The notes: generated by a model not told the origin, from the letters alone. A stretch of DNA of 64,000 nucleotides from an uncultured Planctomycetota bacterium (GCA_903901045.1 CAIUPP010000088.1:1-64000); one strand, 5' to 3'. Counted from the first letter of the stretch, positions 25,425 to 35,415 are shown. Numbers and translations: made by a program.

Positions 25425-26453
25425 CTACTCCTCCTTGGCCGGGGGTGGCTGAGGCACGGTGACGCCTTCGACTTGCATGCCGAGGGTCAATCCCAGCTCT
25501 CCCAGTTTCTTCTTCACTTCTTCAAACGAGGTGCGACCGAAGTTCCGCACCTGCATCAGGCGCTCTTCGGTATATCCGACCAGGTCGCCGACGACCCGGA
25601 TGTTCTCGCTTTCGAGGCAGTGCGAGGAGCGCACGCTGAGCTCCAGTTCGCTGATAGGCAGGGCCAGCTTGGCGCTGAGGTCTTCCGCCAGGACGGGGCG
25701 GATCGGCGACAGGCTGCCGGCCGCTTCGGGCTCCTGCACTTCGGCGCCCAGTTCGACCTGCTGGACGAACGGGTTGAGGTGCTTGCGGAGGATCTTGGCC
25801 GATTCGACCAGGGCAAGGTCCGGCACCACGGTGCCATCGGTCCAGATTTCCAGGACGAGACGGTCGTAATTGGTGCGCTGACCCACGCGCGTGTCCTCGG
25901 TGCGATAGCGGACACGTATGACCGGGCTGAACACGCTGTCCACCGGAACGCGGCCGATCTCCTGGCCTTCCTTCTCGTTCTCCTCGGCGGTGCGGTATCC
26001 GCGTCCCTTCTCGGCGGTCATTTCGCACACGAAGCTGGCAGCTTTCGTGAGGGTGGCCAGGTGAAGGTCCTTGTTGGCCACTTCCACGTCCGCTTCGCAC
26101 TGGATATCCGCGCCGGTGACGTCTCCCTTGCGCTTGACGTCGATGCGCAGGATGGCGGGCCGGTCGCTGGTGATCTTGACGCGCAACTGCTTGAGGTTCA
26201 GGATGACCTCGGCCACGTCCTCGAGGACGCCGTCGATCGTGCTGAATTCGTGCAGGACGTTCTCGAAGCGCACCGTCGTGATGGCGGCGCCTTCCAGCGA
26301 CCCCAGCAGCACGCGCCGGAGGCTGTTCCCAATGGTGGAACCGAAGCCGCGTTCAAACGGCTCGATATTGAACTTTGCGTAGTTATGGGTCTTGGTTGCC
26401 TCCTCGCAGACGACCTTCGTCGGCAGCTCAAAACCTCTCCATCGAATCCGCAT
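25425..26453 (-). CDS. rpoA: DNA-directed RNA polymerase subunit alpha
   Basis: 342 aa. The N-terminal domain (about 1-235; RGFGSTIGNSLRRVLLGSLEGAA split by the dimer helix) seeds polymerase assembly. The C-terminal domain (about 265-330; LELSVRSSHCLESENIRVVGD) binds promoter UP elements and activators. The start is the ATG at 26453 with GGAGGAG 7 nt upstream; the open frame extends nine codons further without a ribosome site. A Pro-rich tail ends the protein. Confidence 0.96.
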   Translation of the reverse strand: MRIRWRGFELPTKVVCEEATKTHNYAKFNIEPFERGFGSTIGNSLRRVLLGSLEGAAITTVRFENVLHEFSTIDGVLEDVAEVILNLKQLRVKITSDRPAILRIDVKRKGDVTGADIQCEADVEVANKDLHLATLTKAASFVCEMTAEKGRGYRTAEENEKEGQEIGRVPVDSVFSPVIRVRYRTEDTRVGQRTNYDRLVLEIWTDGTVVPDLALVESAKILRKHLNPFVQQVELGAEVQEPEAAGSLSPIRPVLAEDLSAKLALPISELELSVRSSHCLESENIRVVGDLVGYTEERLMQVRNFGRTSFEEVKKKLGELGLTLGMQVEGVTVPQPPPAKEE

Positions 26454-26498
26454 AGACACTCCTCCCGTTCTAAAGGGCAAGGCGCGAGGTCACATCCC

Positions 26499-27128
26499 TT
26501 ACCGCGAGCAAATTTCCACGATAAGCTGAGGCTCGAACCCTTCGGCCAACTCGCCCGGCTTCGGCAATGAAATCACGCGCACTTCGATAGGGTCCGGCTG
26601 CACCTCCAGCCAGGAAGGAACGGCACGCCCCTGATTGTAGTCGCGGTTCGCTTTGAACAGGCTGATGATCCGCTCCACCGGGCGGGGCTTGAGCACGTCG
26701 GTCCCCTTCACCAGGTAGCTGGAGCGGTTGCAGCGTTCGCCGTTGACCCAGACGAGTCCGTGGGCGATGATCTGGCGAGCCTGGCGGCGCGATGTGGCCA
26801 GCCCGGCGCGGTACAGAACGTTGTCCAGCCGGCGTTCGAGCAACTGGAACAAGCTCTCGCCCGTGTTGCCCGGAAGGCGCTCGGCCATCCGGAACAGGCG
26901 GCGGAACTGCGCCTCGCGCAGGCCGAACGTCCGCTTGCAGCGCTGCTTCTCGCGGAAGCGCACGGCATATTCGCTGATTTTGCCGCGGCGGAACGGGTGC
27001 ATCCCGGGCGGATAGTCCCGCCGCTGGAAAGCGCACTTCGGGCTTTCGCAACGCGGACCTTTGAGGAACAGCTTGGTGCCTTCCCGGCGGCACAGTTCGC
27101 ACTTTGAGATGTTCTGTTGCTTCGGCAT
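26499..27128 (-). CDS. rpsD: 30S ribosomal protein S4
   Basis: 209 aa. S4 nucleates 30S assembly by binding the five-way junction of 16S rRNA. The N-terminus holds a zinc-ribbon Cys set (CELCRREG then CESPKC), the C+ form. The S4 RNA-binding domain begins at LERRLDNVLYRAGLA. The usual role as alpha-operon repressor is possible here but no leader structure was identified. Confidence 0.96.
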   Translation of the reverse strand: MPKQQNISKCELCRREGTKLFLKGPRCESPKCAFQRRDYPPGMHPFRRGKISEYAVRFREKQRCKRTFGLREAQFRRLFRMAERLPGNTGESLFQLLERRLDNVLYRAGLATSRRQARQIIAHGLVWVNGERCNRSSYLVKGTDVLKPRPVERIISLFKANRDYNQGRAVPSWLEVQPDPIEVRVISLPKPGELAEGFEPQLIVEICSR

Positions 27129-27163
27129 TCCTGTTTCCTTACTGTCGGGTCGTCATGACCGGC

Positions 27164-27541
27164 TCAGACACGCCGCTTCTTGCGCGGACGGCAGCCATCG
27201 TGCGGCAAAGGTGTCACGTCTTCGATGCTGCGCACGGCAATCCCCGCCGCCTGGAGCCCGGTGACGGCGGACTCCCGCCCGGAACCGGGGCCTTTAACCT
27301 TCACTTCCACCTCGCGTACGCCGAGTTTCTTGGCTTTGTCGGCCACCTGCTCGGCCGCTTTCTGGGCCGCAAACGGCGTACTCTTGCGCGAGCCCTTGAA
27401 TCCCCCCGTGCCCGCACTGTCCCAGCAGAGCACCTCGCCGGCAGGATCGGTGATGGTGATGATGGTGTTGTTGAAGGTCGCCTTGATGTGCGCGACCGCC
27501 TTCGTAATCGTCCGACGTACTTTCTTTCGAGCCTTAGCCAC
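27164..27541 (-). CDS. rpsK: 30S ribosomal protein S11
   Basis: 125 aa. S11 sits on the 30S platform by the E site. Motifs [27 protein letters not shown] and the C-terminal [18 protein letters not shown] are canonical. It lies between rpsM and rpsD. Confidence 0.97.
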   Translation of the reverse strand: MAKARKKVRRTITKAVAHIKATFNNTIITITDPAGEVLCWDSAGTGGFKGSRKSTPFAAQKAAEQVADKAKKLGVREVEVKVKGPGSGRESAVTGLQAAGIAVRSIEDVTPLPHDGCRPRKKRRV

Positions 27542-27612
27542 CGGCCACTCTCCTTTTCACTGCCGCGCGTTAGCCCTGAGCGAGCGCCGCGTCGGCGGCG
27601 CGAGTCGAAGGG

Positions 27613-27999
27613 TTAGGTGCGCATCTCCTTGACGCCCTTCTTCCCGGCCACGGTCTTGCGCGGGCCTTTGCGGGTACGGGCGTTGGTACGAGTCCTCTGG
27701 CCGCGCACGGGCAGCCCGACGCGGTGACGAATCCCACGATAGCAGCGAATTTCCTTCAGGCGCGCGATGTTCTGCGCTTCCTGACGGCGCAACTGCCCCT
27801 CGGTCATATAATGGTCTTCGATGTACGCGCCGAGGCGGCTCAACTCGTCCTCGGTCAGTTGCTTGGCGCGCTTCTCCGGGTCCACGCCGGTGGCCCCAAG
27901 CACGTCCAGCGCATTCTTCGGCCCGATGCCGTAGATGTAGCGCAACGCAACTGCGATCTTCTTGTCGGCCGGAATGTCAACACCAGCAATCCTAGGCAT
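27613..27999 (-). CDS. rpsM: 30S ribosomal protein S13
   Basis: 128 aa. S13 sits in the 30S head and bridges to the 50S and P-site tRNA. The start [13 protein letters not shown], the YIYGIG turn and the tail [18 protein letters not shown] are diagnostic. It is 11 bp behind rpmJ. Confidence 0.97.
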   Translation of the reverse strand: MPRIAGVDIPADKKIAVALRYIYGIGPKNALDVLGATGVDPEKRAKQLTEDELSRLGAYIEDHYMTEGQLRRQEAQNIARLKEIRCYRGIRHRVGLPVRGQRTRTNARTRKGPRKTVAGKKGVKEMRT

Positions 28000-28010
28000 T
28001 TATCCTTCTC

Positions 28011-28124
28011 CTATCCCTGCCGCTGCTTGTGGCGCGGGTTCTTGCAGATGACGCGCACGACGCGCTTGCGCCGCACGATCTTGCAGCTTTCACATATTCT
28101 TCGGACTGACGCGCGAACCTTCAC
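28011..28124 (-). CDS. rpmJ: 50S ribosomal protein L36
   Basis: 37 aa, GTG start. The frame reads (M)[16 protein letters not shown] and ends NPRHKQRQG. The zinc set is C11, C14, C27 and H32, the canonical zinc-binding form. AGGGAGGG lies just upstream of the GTG. The position between infA and rpsM is the conserved one. Confidence 0.93.
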   Translation of the reverse strand: MKVRASVRRICESCKIVRRKRVVRVICKNPRHKQRQG

Positions 28125-28153
28125 CGCACCCTCCCTGGCAGAGCCTAAGCTTC

Positions 28154-28369
28154 TCAGCTTCTGTAAACGATGCGTCCGCGGCCCAGGTCGTACGGGGAGA
28201 TCTCCACCGTCACCTTGTCCCCAGGCAGTATGCGGATCCAGTTCATCCGCATTCTCCCGGAAACGTGGGCCAGGACCATGTGTCCGTTATCCAGCACAAC
28301 TTTGAACATGGCGTTCGGAAGCGCTTCTTTCACAACGGCTTCGACTCGGATCGATTCTTCCTTCGCCAT
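28154..28369 (-). CDS. infA: Translation initiation factor IF-1
   Basis: 71 aa. A single OB fold ([19 protein letters not shown], then [18 protein letters not shown] and [13 protein letters not shown]) that binds the 30S A site during initiation. Normal length, 4 bp behind map. Confidence 0.97.
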   Translation of the reverse strand: MAKEESIRVEAVVKEALPNAMFKVVLDNGHMVLAHVSGRMRMNWIRILPGDKVTVEISPYDLGRGRIVYRS

Positions 28370-28373
28370 AACT

Positions 28374-29129
28374 CTACGTTCTCTCCAGCGTCAGGATGTC
28401 CGGACCGTTCTTCGTGATCGCCACCGTATGCTCGAAGTGCGCCGACAGCGACCTGTCACGGGTTACCACGGTCCACCCGTTGCTCAGCACTTCCACATCG
28501 GCCTTGCCGGCGTTGATCATCGGCTCGATCGCCAGCACGGTTCCTTCCGGCAGCGCCACATCTCCCATGGCGCGGGTGAAGAAGTTCGGAACTTGCGGTT
28601 CCTCATGCATCTCCCGCCCGATCCCATGGCCGGTGTACTTGCGGACCACCGAGTAGCCGCGCGCTTCGACGAACTCCTGGATCGCCCGGCACAACGTCCC
28701 CAGGCGCATCCCCGGCTCCAGCGTCGCAATCCCGGCGTCCAGCGCTTCGCGACACGCATCCGACAGCGCCCGCGCCTCCGGACTGATCCGCCCCACCGGC
28801 ACGGTCACGGCCGCGTCGCCGCAGTACCCGTTCAGCCGCACGCCCACGTCCACGCTGAGGAGGTCTCCCTCCTTCAACGCCCGCGGCCCGGGAATACCGT
28901 GCACCACTTCCTCGTTGACGCTGGTGCACAGGCTCTTGGGGTACCCGCGGTACCCTTTGAAAAGCGGCGTCCCGCCGCGCTTGCAGATCAGCGCCTCCGC
29001 TTCCCGGTCCAGATCTTCAGTTGTCAAACCCGGCGCGGCGGTCCGACCGCACATCGCCAGAACCTCGGCGACGATCCGCCCCGCTTCGCGCATGCATTCG
29101 ATTTCGCGCGACGAGCGCCGGACGATCAC
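28374..29129 (-). CDS. map: Type I methionine aminopeptidase
   Basis: 251 aa. It removes the initiator Met from nascent chains. The dinuclear metal ligands are recognisable in [19 protein letters not shown] (two Asp), [12 protein letters not shown] (His), and the Glu pair in [11 protein letters not shown] and near the C-terminus. No N-terminal zinc finger is present. Its start overlaps the adk stop by 4 bp. Confidence 0.96.
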   Translation of the reverse strand: MIVRRSSREIECMREAGRIVAEVLAMCGRTAAPGLTTEDLDREAEALICKRGGTPLFKGYRGYPKSLCTSVNEEVVHGIPGPRALKEGDLLSVDVGVRLNGYCGDAAVTVPVGRISPEARALSDACREALDAGIATLEPGMRLGTLCRAIQEFVEARGYSVVRKYTGHGIGREMHEEPQVPNFFTRAMGDVALPEGTVLAIEPMINAGKADVEVLSNGWTVVTRDRSLSAHFEHTVAITKNGPDILTLERT

Positions 29130-29788
29130 CGACCGCTCCCTGACAGCTTCTCCAGCGCCTTCAGCACGGCGGCTGTCACTTCATCGGGAGCGCGGTTCGC
29201 ATCAACGGTTATCAGCAGCCGCCGCGCCCGGTACTCACCGATCAGCGCCTCGGTCTGCCGTCCGTACACACTCAAGCGTTCGCGGATCGTCTCCGCCTTG
29301 TCGTCGCTGCGCTGGTACAGTTCGCCGGCGCACCGGTCGCATACGCCCGGCTTGGCCGGCGGCATGTACTTCACGTGGTACCCGGCGCTGCATCCCTTGC
29401 ATATGCGCCGCCCGCTGAGACGCTCGATGGCCGTCTCCTCGGTCACGTCAAAGTACATCACCCCGTCCAGCTTCTTCCCAGCCTTCAGCAGCAATCCATC
29501 CAGCGCTTTGGCCTGCCCGACGGTGCGAGGATAGCCGTCGAACATCACGCCACCCGCGCAATCCGGCTGCGCGATGCGCTCGGCCACCATCGCCGTCGTC
29601 AATTCGTCAGGCACCAACTGCCCGGAGTCCAGGTACTTCTTCACTTGGCGGCCCAGAGCGGTCTGGTTCGCCAGGGCGGCGCGGAACAGGTCCCCCGTCG
29701 AAACGTGGGTCAGCCCGTAACGCTCCTGAATTTTCTTGGCCTGCGTGCCCTTTCCGGCGCCAGGCGGGCCCAGCAGTACCAGGTTCAA
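29126..29788 (-). CDS. adk: Adenylate kinase, zinc-LID form
   Basis: 220 aa. It interconverts ATP + AMP and 2 ADP. The P-loop is GPPGAGKGTQ (about 7-16), with DGYPRTVGQA as the AMP/Walker-B region. The LID has CKGC and CDRC, a four-Cys zinc site. It overlaps secY and map by 4 bp at each end, so the three are translationally coupled. Confidence 0.96.
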   Translation of the reverse strand: MNLVLLGPPGAGKGTQAKKIQERYGLTHVSTGDLFRAALANQTALGRQVKKYLDSGQLVPDELTTAMVAERIAQPDCAGGVMFDGYPRTVGQAKALDGLLLKAGKKLDGVMYFDVTEETAIERLSGRRICKGCSAGYHVKYMPPAKPGVCDRCAGELYQRSDDKAETIRERLSVYGRQTEALIGEYRARRLLITVDANRAPDEVTAAVLKALEKLSGSGR

Positions 29789-31173
29789 AATCGCCTCCGC
29801 GTCCCGCGCGTGAATCCTTCATAGTGGCGAACCAGCAATTGCGCCTCGACTTTCTTGACCAGGTCGAGCGCAACGCCGACCGCGATCAGGATGCTGGTGC
29901 CGCCGAAGAATTGCGTCACCTGCCAAGGCAACCCCAGCGCGCGCTGCATCAGCGAAGGGATGATCGCGATGAGCGCCAGCGAGGCGGCTCCAGGCAACGT
30001 GATGCGCGTCATGACCCGCTCCAGGTATTCCGCAGTGCGGCGGCCCGGTCGGATGCCCGGGATGAACGACCCGTGCTCCTGCAGGTTCTTGGCCATGTCG
30101 GTCGGATTGAACGTAATTGCCGTCCAGAAGTAGCAGAAGAAGAAAATCAACGCAACATACAGGGCCGTGTAGGTGAAGCTGGCCCTGCTGAGCGTGGTGT
30201 TGAAGACGTGCGCGATGGCATACACGGTGGTGTTCGCCCACGGGCCGCCCTGGTCGGTGCGCTGTTCGAGGAACTGAAAGCCGACGGCCGGGAACATGAG
30301 CAGCGACTGGGCGAAGATGATGGGGATCACGTTCGCCGCGTTGACCTGGATGGGCAGATAGTGCTTCATGCCGCCAAACACGCGCCGTCCGCGCATTTGC
30401 TTGGCCTGCTGGAACGGGATGCGCCGCTGGCCCTGCGTGATGTAGATGATCGCCAGCACGACGAAGACGAAGGAGGCAAGCAACGCGAGCACGCCGATGA
30501 CTCCAAATCGCCCCTCGGCTTTGCCGGTGAGCCCGAAGTCGAAACTCGTTCCCATCACATCGTAGATGGCGAAGGGCAAGCGGGCGATGATGTTGGTCAT
30601 GATGATCAGCGACACGCCGTTGCCGATTCCGTATTCGTCAATCTGCTCGCCGATCCACATGAGCATCATGGTGCCGACCGTCAGCAACAAGCCGGCCATC
30701 ACCAGCATTCCCAGGCCGAAGTCCGGGAAGATCTGCGCGTTCATATTGCCGCCGACGGTGCGGATGATCATCATTCCCTGGAAGAAGCAGAGCAGCACGG
30801 TGGCATAGCGGGTCCACTGGTGGATCTTCTTGCGCCCCGCCTCCCCTTCCTCGCTGATCTTCTTGAACGCCGGGATGACCTGCACGAGGAGCTGGAAAAT
30901 AATCGACGCGCTGATGTACGGCATCACCCCCAGCGCGAAGACGCCCAAGTTCTGCAGGCCGCCGCCGCTGAAGATGTTGACGAGGCCCATCAACTGCCCC
31001 GCGCTCCCGCCCTGGCCAACCACCTGGTCGAAGTAGCTCTTCAGTGCGGCCAGGTCCACCCCAGGGACAGGGATATACACGCCGATCCGGCAGATGCACA
31101 GCAGCGTGATGGTGATCAGCAGCCGCCTGCGCAACTCCGGGACACGAAGCGTGTTGCCAAGAGTTTCCAGCAT
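29785..31173 (-). CDS. secY: Protein translocase subunit SecY
   Basis: 462 aa, about ten TM helices. SecY is the channel of the Sec translocon in the inner membrane. The plug region follows IPVPGVDLAAL; GVMPYISASIIFQLLVQV and the cytoplasmic loop GQRRIPFQQAKQMRGRR are family signatures. It starts 1 bp inside the rplO stop region and ends overlapping adk. Confidence 0.96.
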   Translation of the reverse strand: MLETLGNTLRVPELRRRLLITITLLCICRIGVYIPVPGVDLAALKSYFDQVVGQGGSAGQLMGLVNIFSGGGLQNLGVFALGVMPYISASIIFQLLVQVIPAFKKISEEGEAGRKKIHQWTRYATVLLCFFQGMMIIRTVGGNMNAQIFPDFGLGMLVMAGLLLTVGTMMLMWIGEQIDEYGIGNGVSLIIMTNIIARLPFAIYDVMGTSFDFGLTGKAEGRFGVIGVLALLASFVFVVLAIIYITQGQRRIPFQQAKQMRGRRVFGGMKHYLPIQVNAANVIPIIFAQSLLMFPAVGFQFLEQRTDQGGPWANTTVYAIAHVFNTTLSRASFTYTALYVALIFFFCYFWTAITFNPTDMAKNLQEHGSFIPGIRPGRRTAEYLERVMTRITLPGAASLALIAIIPSLMQRALGLPWQVTQFFGGTSILIAVGVALDLVKKVEAQLLVRHYEGFTRGTRRRF

Positions 31174-31619
31174 TACAGTTCTTTCACCTCGCCACCGGCC
31201 TCGCGAATCTTCTCGACGGCCGACTGGCTGAATTTATGCGCCTGGACTTTGAGTGGCACTTCCAGGGCGCCGGTTCCCAGAACTTTCAGGCCGCCCTTCG
31301 ACAGCTTGCCGATGGTTCCGGATTTGATCAGGAACTCCGGGGTGATCTCGGTGCCGGCGGCGAAACCGTTCAGGTCGCCGACGTTGACCACCGTGTATTC
31401 GATGCGATACTTGGCGTTGTTGAAGCCGCGCTTCGGAAGACGCTTGAACAGCGGCGTCTGACCGCCTTCGTAGGCGTTCATCCCGCTGTGACCGGCGCGC
31501 GCGTTGGCTCCCTTGTGACCGCTGCCGGAGGTCTTGCCATGGCCGGACCGGGGGCCGCGTCCGCGACGCTTGCGGCTCTTGTGCTGAAGCGACGTTTTCT
31601 TGATTTCTATGAGGTTCAT
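31173..31619 (-). CDS. rplO: 50S ribosomal protein L15
   Basis: 148 aa. L15 is a late-assembly protein of the large subunit. The Gly/Arg-rich N-terminal extension (RGRGPRSGHGKTSGSGHKG) and GFNNAKYRIEYTVVNV fit the family. It overlaps rpsE by 4 bp; no rpmD (L30) is present between them. Confidence 0.96.
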   Translation of the reverse strand: MNLIEIKKTSLQHKSRKRRGRGPRSGHGKTSGSGHKGANARAGHSGMNAYEGGQTPLFKRLPKRGFNNAKYRIEYTVVNVGDLNGFAAGTEITPEFLIKSGTIGKLSKGGLKVLGTGALEVPLKVQAHKFSQSAVEKIREAGGEVKEL

Positions 31620-32119
31620 TCCAGCGACACTCCTCTGAGCTGAGCGGCTTCCTCTTTGGTGCGCAGTTTGCTGAGCGCGTCAAAAGTGGCCTTGACCAGG
31701 TTGACCGGGTTGTTCGTCCCGTAGGACTTGCTCAGCATGTTCTTGACGCCGGCCAGTTCCACCACCGCGCGGACGCAGGAGCCGGCGCTGATGCCGGTGC
31801 CCGGGACGGCGGGGATCAGGATCACTTTGCTGGCGCCGTAACGGCCGGTCACTTCGTGCGGGATGGACCCGTCGGAGACCTTCAGCTTGCGCAGGTTGCG
31901 GTGCGCGTCGCGGGTCGCTTTTTCCATGGCGCCCGGGACGTCGTTGGCCTTGGCGAAGCCGAAGCCCACCACGCCGTTGCGATTCCCGCTGATGACCAGC
32001 GCGCTGAACGAGAACCGGCGTCCGCCCTTGACGACCTTGGCGGTGCGGTTGATTCCCTTTTCGACCACGCGGTCTTCCAGGGAGATGTTCCGCGTGTCAA
32101 TGACTGCATCTCTTCTCAA
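31616..32119 (-). CDS. rpsE: 30S ribosomal protein S5
   Basis: 167 aa. S5 takes part in mRNA helicase activity and decoding fidelity. RTAKVVKGGRRFSFSALVI is the double-stranded RNA-binding-like domain, and PAVPGTGISAGSCVRAV the C-terminal domain. Normal length; followed directly by rplO. Confidence 0.96.
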   Translation of the reverse strand: MRRDAVIDTRNISLEDRVVEKGINRTAKVVKGGRRFSFSALVISGNRNGVVGFGFAKANDVPGAMEKATRDAHRNLRKLKVSDGSIPHEVTGRYGASKVILIPAVPGTGISAGSCVRAVVELAGVKNMLSKSYGTNNPVNLVKATFDALSKLRTKEEAAQLRGVSLE

Positions 32120-32137
32120 GTGAAGCTCCTTCTGGCG

Positions 32138-32506
32138 CTAGAAGACCAATCCGCCCTCGCGCGCGGCTTCGGCCAGGGCCTTGACGCGGCCATGGTATTT
32201 GCGGCCGCCGCGGTCGAAGCAGACGGCGGTGACGCCGCGGCTGCGTGCGACGGTAGCGATCTGTTTCCCGACCATCTTGGCGGCGCCCACGTTCTTGCCG
32301 GACTTGATGGCGGCGCGAATCTCCGGGGTCAGGGTGCTGGCGGCTGCGAGGACGCGCCCCGAGCCGTCATCAATCACCTGAGCGTAGATGTGCGTCTGGC
32401 TGCGGTACACCATCAGCCGCGGGCGCTCCGCCGTCCCCTGGACCTTGTTTCGCACGCGGTGGTGCCGCTTCTTCAATGCGATCTTTTTCTTCATCGTGCT
32501 GTTCAT
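32138..32506 (-). CDS. rplR: 50S ribosomal protein L18
   Basis: 122 aa. L18 binds 5S rRNA in the central protuberance with L5. [18 protein letters not shown] and the C-terminal [20 protein letters not shown] are diagnostic. Confidence 0.96.
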   Translation of the reverse strand: MNSTMKKKIALKKRHHRVRNKVQGTAERPRLMVYRSQTHIYAQVIDDGSGRVLAAASTLTPEIRAAIKSGKNVGAAKMVGKQIATVARSRGVTAVCFDRGGRKYHGRVKALAEAAREGGLVF

Positions 32507-32545
32507 GGCGCGCTATTCGTCTCTCTAAGAGTGAGCAGACTACCC

Positions 32546-33109
32546 TTACCCGCCGGCTCCCACGAACGCCTTGCCGGCCTTGCGACGGACGACTTCGTCA
32601 GAGTACTTGATTCCCTTGCCCTGGTACGGTTCGGGCGGACGGACCCCGCGCAGGCTGGCGGCGAACTGCCCCACCATCTGCTTGTCGGCGCCGCTGACGG
32701 CCAGTTTCCCCGGGTTGGTCGCCTGGAGCACTTCCAGTTTGATTCCCTGCGGGACCGGCATCTTGACGGCGTTGCTGAATCCCACGTCCAGGACCACCGC
32801 ATTTCCCTCGGCTTTGACGCTGTAGCCGATGCCGACCACTTCCAGCTCTTTGCGGTATCCCTTGGTGACGCCCAGCACCATGTTGTTGACCAGGCTGCGC
32901 TCGAGCCCGTGGAGCATGCGGTGCGGCTTGCTCTCGGAGGCGCGCTTGAGAAGCACCTGATGCTTGGCTTCGTCCACCTCGGCGGTGATGCCGTTGTTCA
33001 GCTTGCGTTCGAGTTTGCCCAGCGGCCCCTCGACGGTGACGCTGGCGCCCTTGATCTGCACCTTCACCTTGTCGGGGATGGCGACGGGCATTTTTCCGAT
33101 TCGTGACAT
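32546..33109 (-). CDS. rplF: 50S ribosomal protein L6
   Basis: 187 aa. L6 sits near the sarcin-ricin loop and the factor-binding centre. Two similar alpha/beta domains are visible, with MSRIGKMPVAIPDKVKV at the start and PEPYQGKGIKYSDEVVRRK near the end. Confidence 0.97.
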   Translation of the reverse strand: MSRIGKMPVAIPDKVKVQIKGASVTVEGPLGKLERKLNNGITAEVDEAKHQVLLKRASESKPHRMLHGLERSLVNNMVLGVTKGYRKELEVVGIGYSVKAEGNAVVLDVGFSNAVKMPVPQGIKLEVLQATNPGKLAVSGADKQMVGQFAASLRGVRPPEPYQGKGIKYSDEVVRRKAGKAFVGAGG

Positions 33110-33148
33110 TGGTTTCCTGACTCCCTCAAACGGCCGGGGCCGTTTCGG

Positions 33149-33547
33149 CTACCAGACCTTGCACAACACTTCGCCGCCGAGCTGCTGCTTGCGGCACTCA
33201 CGGTCGCTGAGCACCCCTTTGGAGGTGCTGATCACGGCGATGCCGATCCCTCGCAGGACCGGATCCAGCTCGGTGTAGCCGCGATAGACGCGCCGGCCGG
33301 GGCGGCTTTCCCGCTGAATCTCCTGGATCACCGGCTCGCCGAGCCGGCTGTACTTCAGGTAGACGCGCGCCAGGCGCGCCTTGCCTTCTCCCTCGTCCTT
33401 GAAATCGGCGATGAACCCCTCGCGCTTCAGCACTTCAAGCACCTGCGCCTTCTCTTTGGAGTAGGGAACGTCCACCGACGGATGACGCACGCGAACCGCA
33501 TTGCGGATGCGCGTCAGCAAATCGGCGATCGGGTCCGTCATGCTCAT
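33149..33547 (-). CDS. rpsH: 30S ribosomal protein S8
   Basis: 132 aa. S8 binds helix 21 of 16S rRNA. The start MTDPIADLLTRIRNA and the C-terminal GIAVISTSKGVLSDRECR are canonical. In other bacteria it represses the spc operon; no target site was assigned here. MSMTDP gives two possible Met starts. Confidence 0.96.
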   Translation of the reverse strand: MSMTDPIADLLTRIRNAVRVRHPSVDVPYSKEKAQVLEVLKREGFIADFKDEGEGKARLARVYLKYSRLGEPVIQEIQRESRPGRRVYRGYTELDPVLRGIGIAVISTSKGVLSDRECRKQQLGGEVLCKVW

Positions 33548-33572
33548 CGGCTCTCACCCTCCAAACCTGCGA

Positions 33573-33761
33573 TTACCAGCTGGCCTTGTGAATTCCGGGG
33601 ATCGATCCCTCGGAGGCGAGCTTGCGCAGGCAGATCCTGCAAATCTGGAATTTCCGGTAGTACGCCCGCGGCCGCCCGCACAGCATGCACCGGTTGCGAT
33701 GGCGCACGGCGAACTTCGGCGTCGGGTTCATCGTCTTGTTCATCAGGCATTTTCTGGTCAT
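33573..33761 (-). CDS. rpsN: 30S ribosomal protein S14, type Z
   Basis: 62 aa, the short zinc-binding form. The Cys set is C25, C28, C41 and C44 (CMLCGRP and CRICLRKLA). The protein ends [11 protein letters not shown], the standard S14 end. It overlaps rplE by 4 bp. Confidence 0.96.
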   Translation of the reverse strand: MTRKCLMNKTMNPTPKFAVRHRNRCMLCGRPRAYYRKFQICRICLRKLASEGSIPGIHKASW

Positions 33762-34318
33762 GCGCGGGCCCTATCTTCGTCGCGACGGAACGGCAACCCC
33801 AGCTGTCGCAGCAGCTCACGCGAGGCTTCGTCCGATGCGCCGGAAATCGTGAACGTGATGTCCATCCCCTGGACGAACTCCACCTTGTCGATATTGACGT
33901 CCGGGAAGACCGACTGCTCCGCCAAGCCCAGGGTGTAGTTCCCACGCCCGTCGAACGCATTCGGGTTGAAACCGCGGAAGTCGCGGATACGCGGAGCCGC
34001 CAGGCTGATGAGGCGGTCCAGGAACTCGTACATCCGCTTGCCGCGCAGCGTCACCTTGCAGCCGATCTCCAGCCCTTCGCGCAGCTTGAAGGCCGATACG
34101 GACTTCTTGGCGCGGGTGATGAGCGGCTTCTGGCCGGTGATGGTGGCCAGGTCGCGCGCGGCATCCTCCATGCGCTTCTTGTTCTCCGTCGCCTTGCCGA
34201 CTCCCATGTTCACGGTGATCTTCAGGAGACGCGGCGCCGCCATGCGATTCGTGTACCCGAACTGTTTCATCAGTTCAGGAGCCACTTTTTCCTTATATGC
34301 GTCGAGCAGTCGAGCCAT
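33758..34318 (-). CDS. rplE: 50S ribosomal protein L5
   Basis: 186 aa. L5 binds 5S rRNA and contacts P-site t[37 protein letters not shown] and the C-terminal [10 protein letters not shown] are diagnostic. Confidence 0.96.
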   Translation of the reverse strand: MARLLDAYKEKVAPELMKQFGYTNRMAAPRLLKITVNMGVGKATENKKRMEDAARDLATITGQKPLITRAKKSVSAFKLREGLEIGCKVTLRGKRMYEFLDRLISLAAPRIRDFRGFNPNAFDGRGNYTLGLAEQSVFPDVNIDKVEFVQGMDITFTISGASDEASRELLRQLGLPFRRDEDRARA

Positions 34319-34359
34319 CTGTGCCGATCCTCATGATGGGCGCGGTAGGAGCCAACGGG

Positions 34360-34746
34360 TCAGCGCGACCCGCCGACGACCTCGCCGCACCGCTTACAAA
34401 CACGGAGAACTTCGCGCCGCCGCTTGCCGCGCGTGTCCGTTTTTTCGTTAACCTGCATCCGCACGCGCGCCGGCCCATTGCACTTGCCGCAATAGAGCAT
34501 GACGTTCGACAGGTGAATCGGCGCTTCCTTGGCTACGCGCCCGCCCTGCGGGTGCTTCTGGCTGCGGCGGACGTGGCGGTAGACGTAGTTGACGCCTTCC
34601 ACGACGACGCGCTCGTCATCTTTCAGCACACTGAGGACGCGGGCCACCGAGCCCTTTTCTTCCTTGCCGAGGGCCTTCCGGTCCAATTGCTTGGCGCCGG
34701 TGATGGCCTTCGTCAGCACGACCTGATCATTTTTTCGTATGCGCAT
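34360..34746 (-). CDS. rplX: 50S ribosomal protein L24, with zinc-ribbon-like Cys pairs
   Basis: 128 aa. L24 starts 50S assembly. A KOW-like core (RKNDQVVLTKAITGAKQ) is followed by VEGVNYVYRHVRRSQKHPQGG and PIHLSNVMLYCGKC. Two CxxC pairs (CGKC and CKRC) could bind zinc in the C-terminal half, a form found only in some lineages. Confidence 0.93.
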   Translation of the reverse strand: MRIRKNDQVVLTKAITGAKQLDRKALGKEEKGSVARVLSVLKDDERVVVEGVNYVYRHVRRSQKHPQGGRVAKEAPIHLSNVMLYCGKCNGPARVRMQVNEKTDTRGKRRREVLRVCKRCGEVVGGSR

Positions 34747-34765
34747 ATTGGCGTTCCTTCCCTCG

Positions 34766-35134
34766 CTAGACCACTTCGGCCGCGAGGGAGATGATCTTCA
34801 TGAAATTCTTCTGGCGCAGCTCTCGCGCGACCGCACCGAAGATACGGGTCCCCCGAGGGTTCCCTTCCGTGTCAATCAATACCACCGCGTTGCGGTCGAA
34901 CCGAACCAAGGAGCCGTCCGGACGCGTCACGGGGGACTTGGTGCGAACGACCACGGCGCGCACAATGGTTCCTTCTTCCAACTCGCCACCGGGCACGGCC
35001 TTCTTGACCGAGCCGATGATCACGTCGCCCACTCCGGCGTACCGGCGGCGGGTGCCGCCGAGCACTTTGAAGCAGTAGACGACTTTCGCGCCGGTGTTGT
35101 CGGCGCAGTCCATCCGTGTCTGTTCTTGAATCAC
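34766..35134 (-). CDS. rplN: 50S ribosomal protein L14
   Basis: 122 aa. L14 bridges to the 30S subunit. [19 protein letters not shown] and the C-terminal [18 protein letters not shown] are highly conserved. It overlaps rpsQ by 4 bp. Confidence 0.97.
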   Translation of the reverse strand: MIQEQTRMDCADNTGAKVVYCFKVLGGTRRRYAGVGDVIIGSVKKAVPGGELEEGTIVRAVVVRTKSPVTRPDGSLVRFDRNAVVLIDTEGNPRGTRIFGAVARELRQKNFMKIISLAAEVV

Positions 35135-35415
35135 GACACAACCTCGCTTCCCTGACGGGCGCTCCGGCTGACGACGCGCACCAGACGCCAGTGCTTCGTC
35201 TTGCTGATCGGCCGGCTCTCCATGATCTCAACGGTATCGCCCTGCTTGGCCTCGCCGGCCTCGTCATGCACGCGGTACAACGTGACGCGCTTGACGTACC
35301 GGTGATACTTGGCATGCTCCACCAACCGCACCGCCTTGACGACGAGCGTCTTGTCCTTGGGGGCGCGATCCACTATCCCGGTGGCCGTCCTGCGTCGGCT
35401 TCGTGTTTCACTCAT
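35131..35415 (-). CDS. rpsQ: 30S ribosomal protein S17
   Basis: 94 aa. An OB-fold protein binding helix 11 of 16S r[21 protein letters not shown], then [16 protein letters not shown]. It overlaps rpmC and rplN by 4 bp each. Confidence 0.96.
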   Translation of the reverse strand: MSETRSRRRTATGIVDRAPKDKTLVVKAVRLVEHAKYHRYVKRVTLYRVHDEAGEAKQGDTVEIMESRPISKTKHWRLVRVVSRSARQGSEVVS

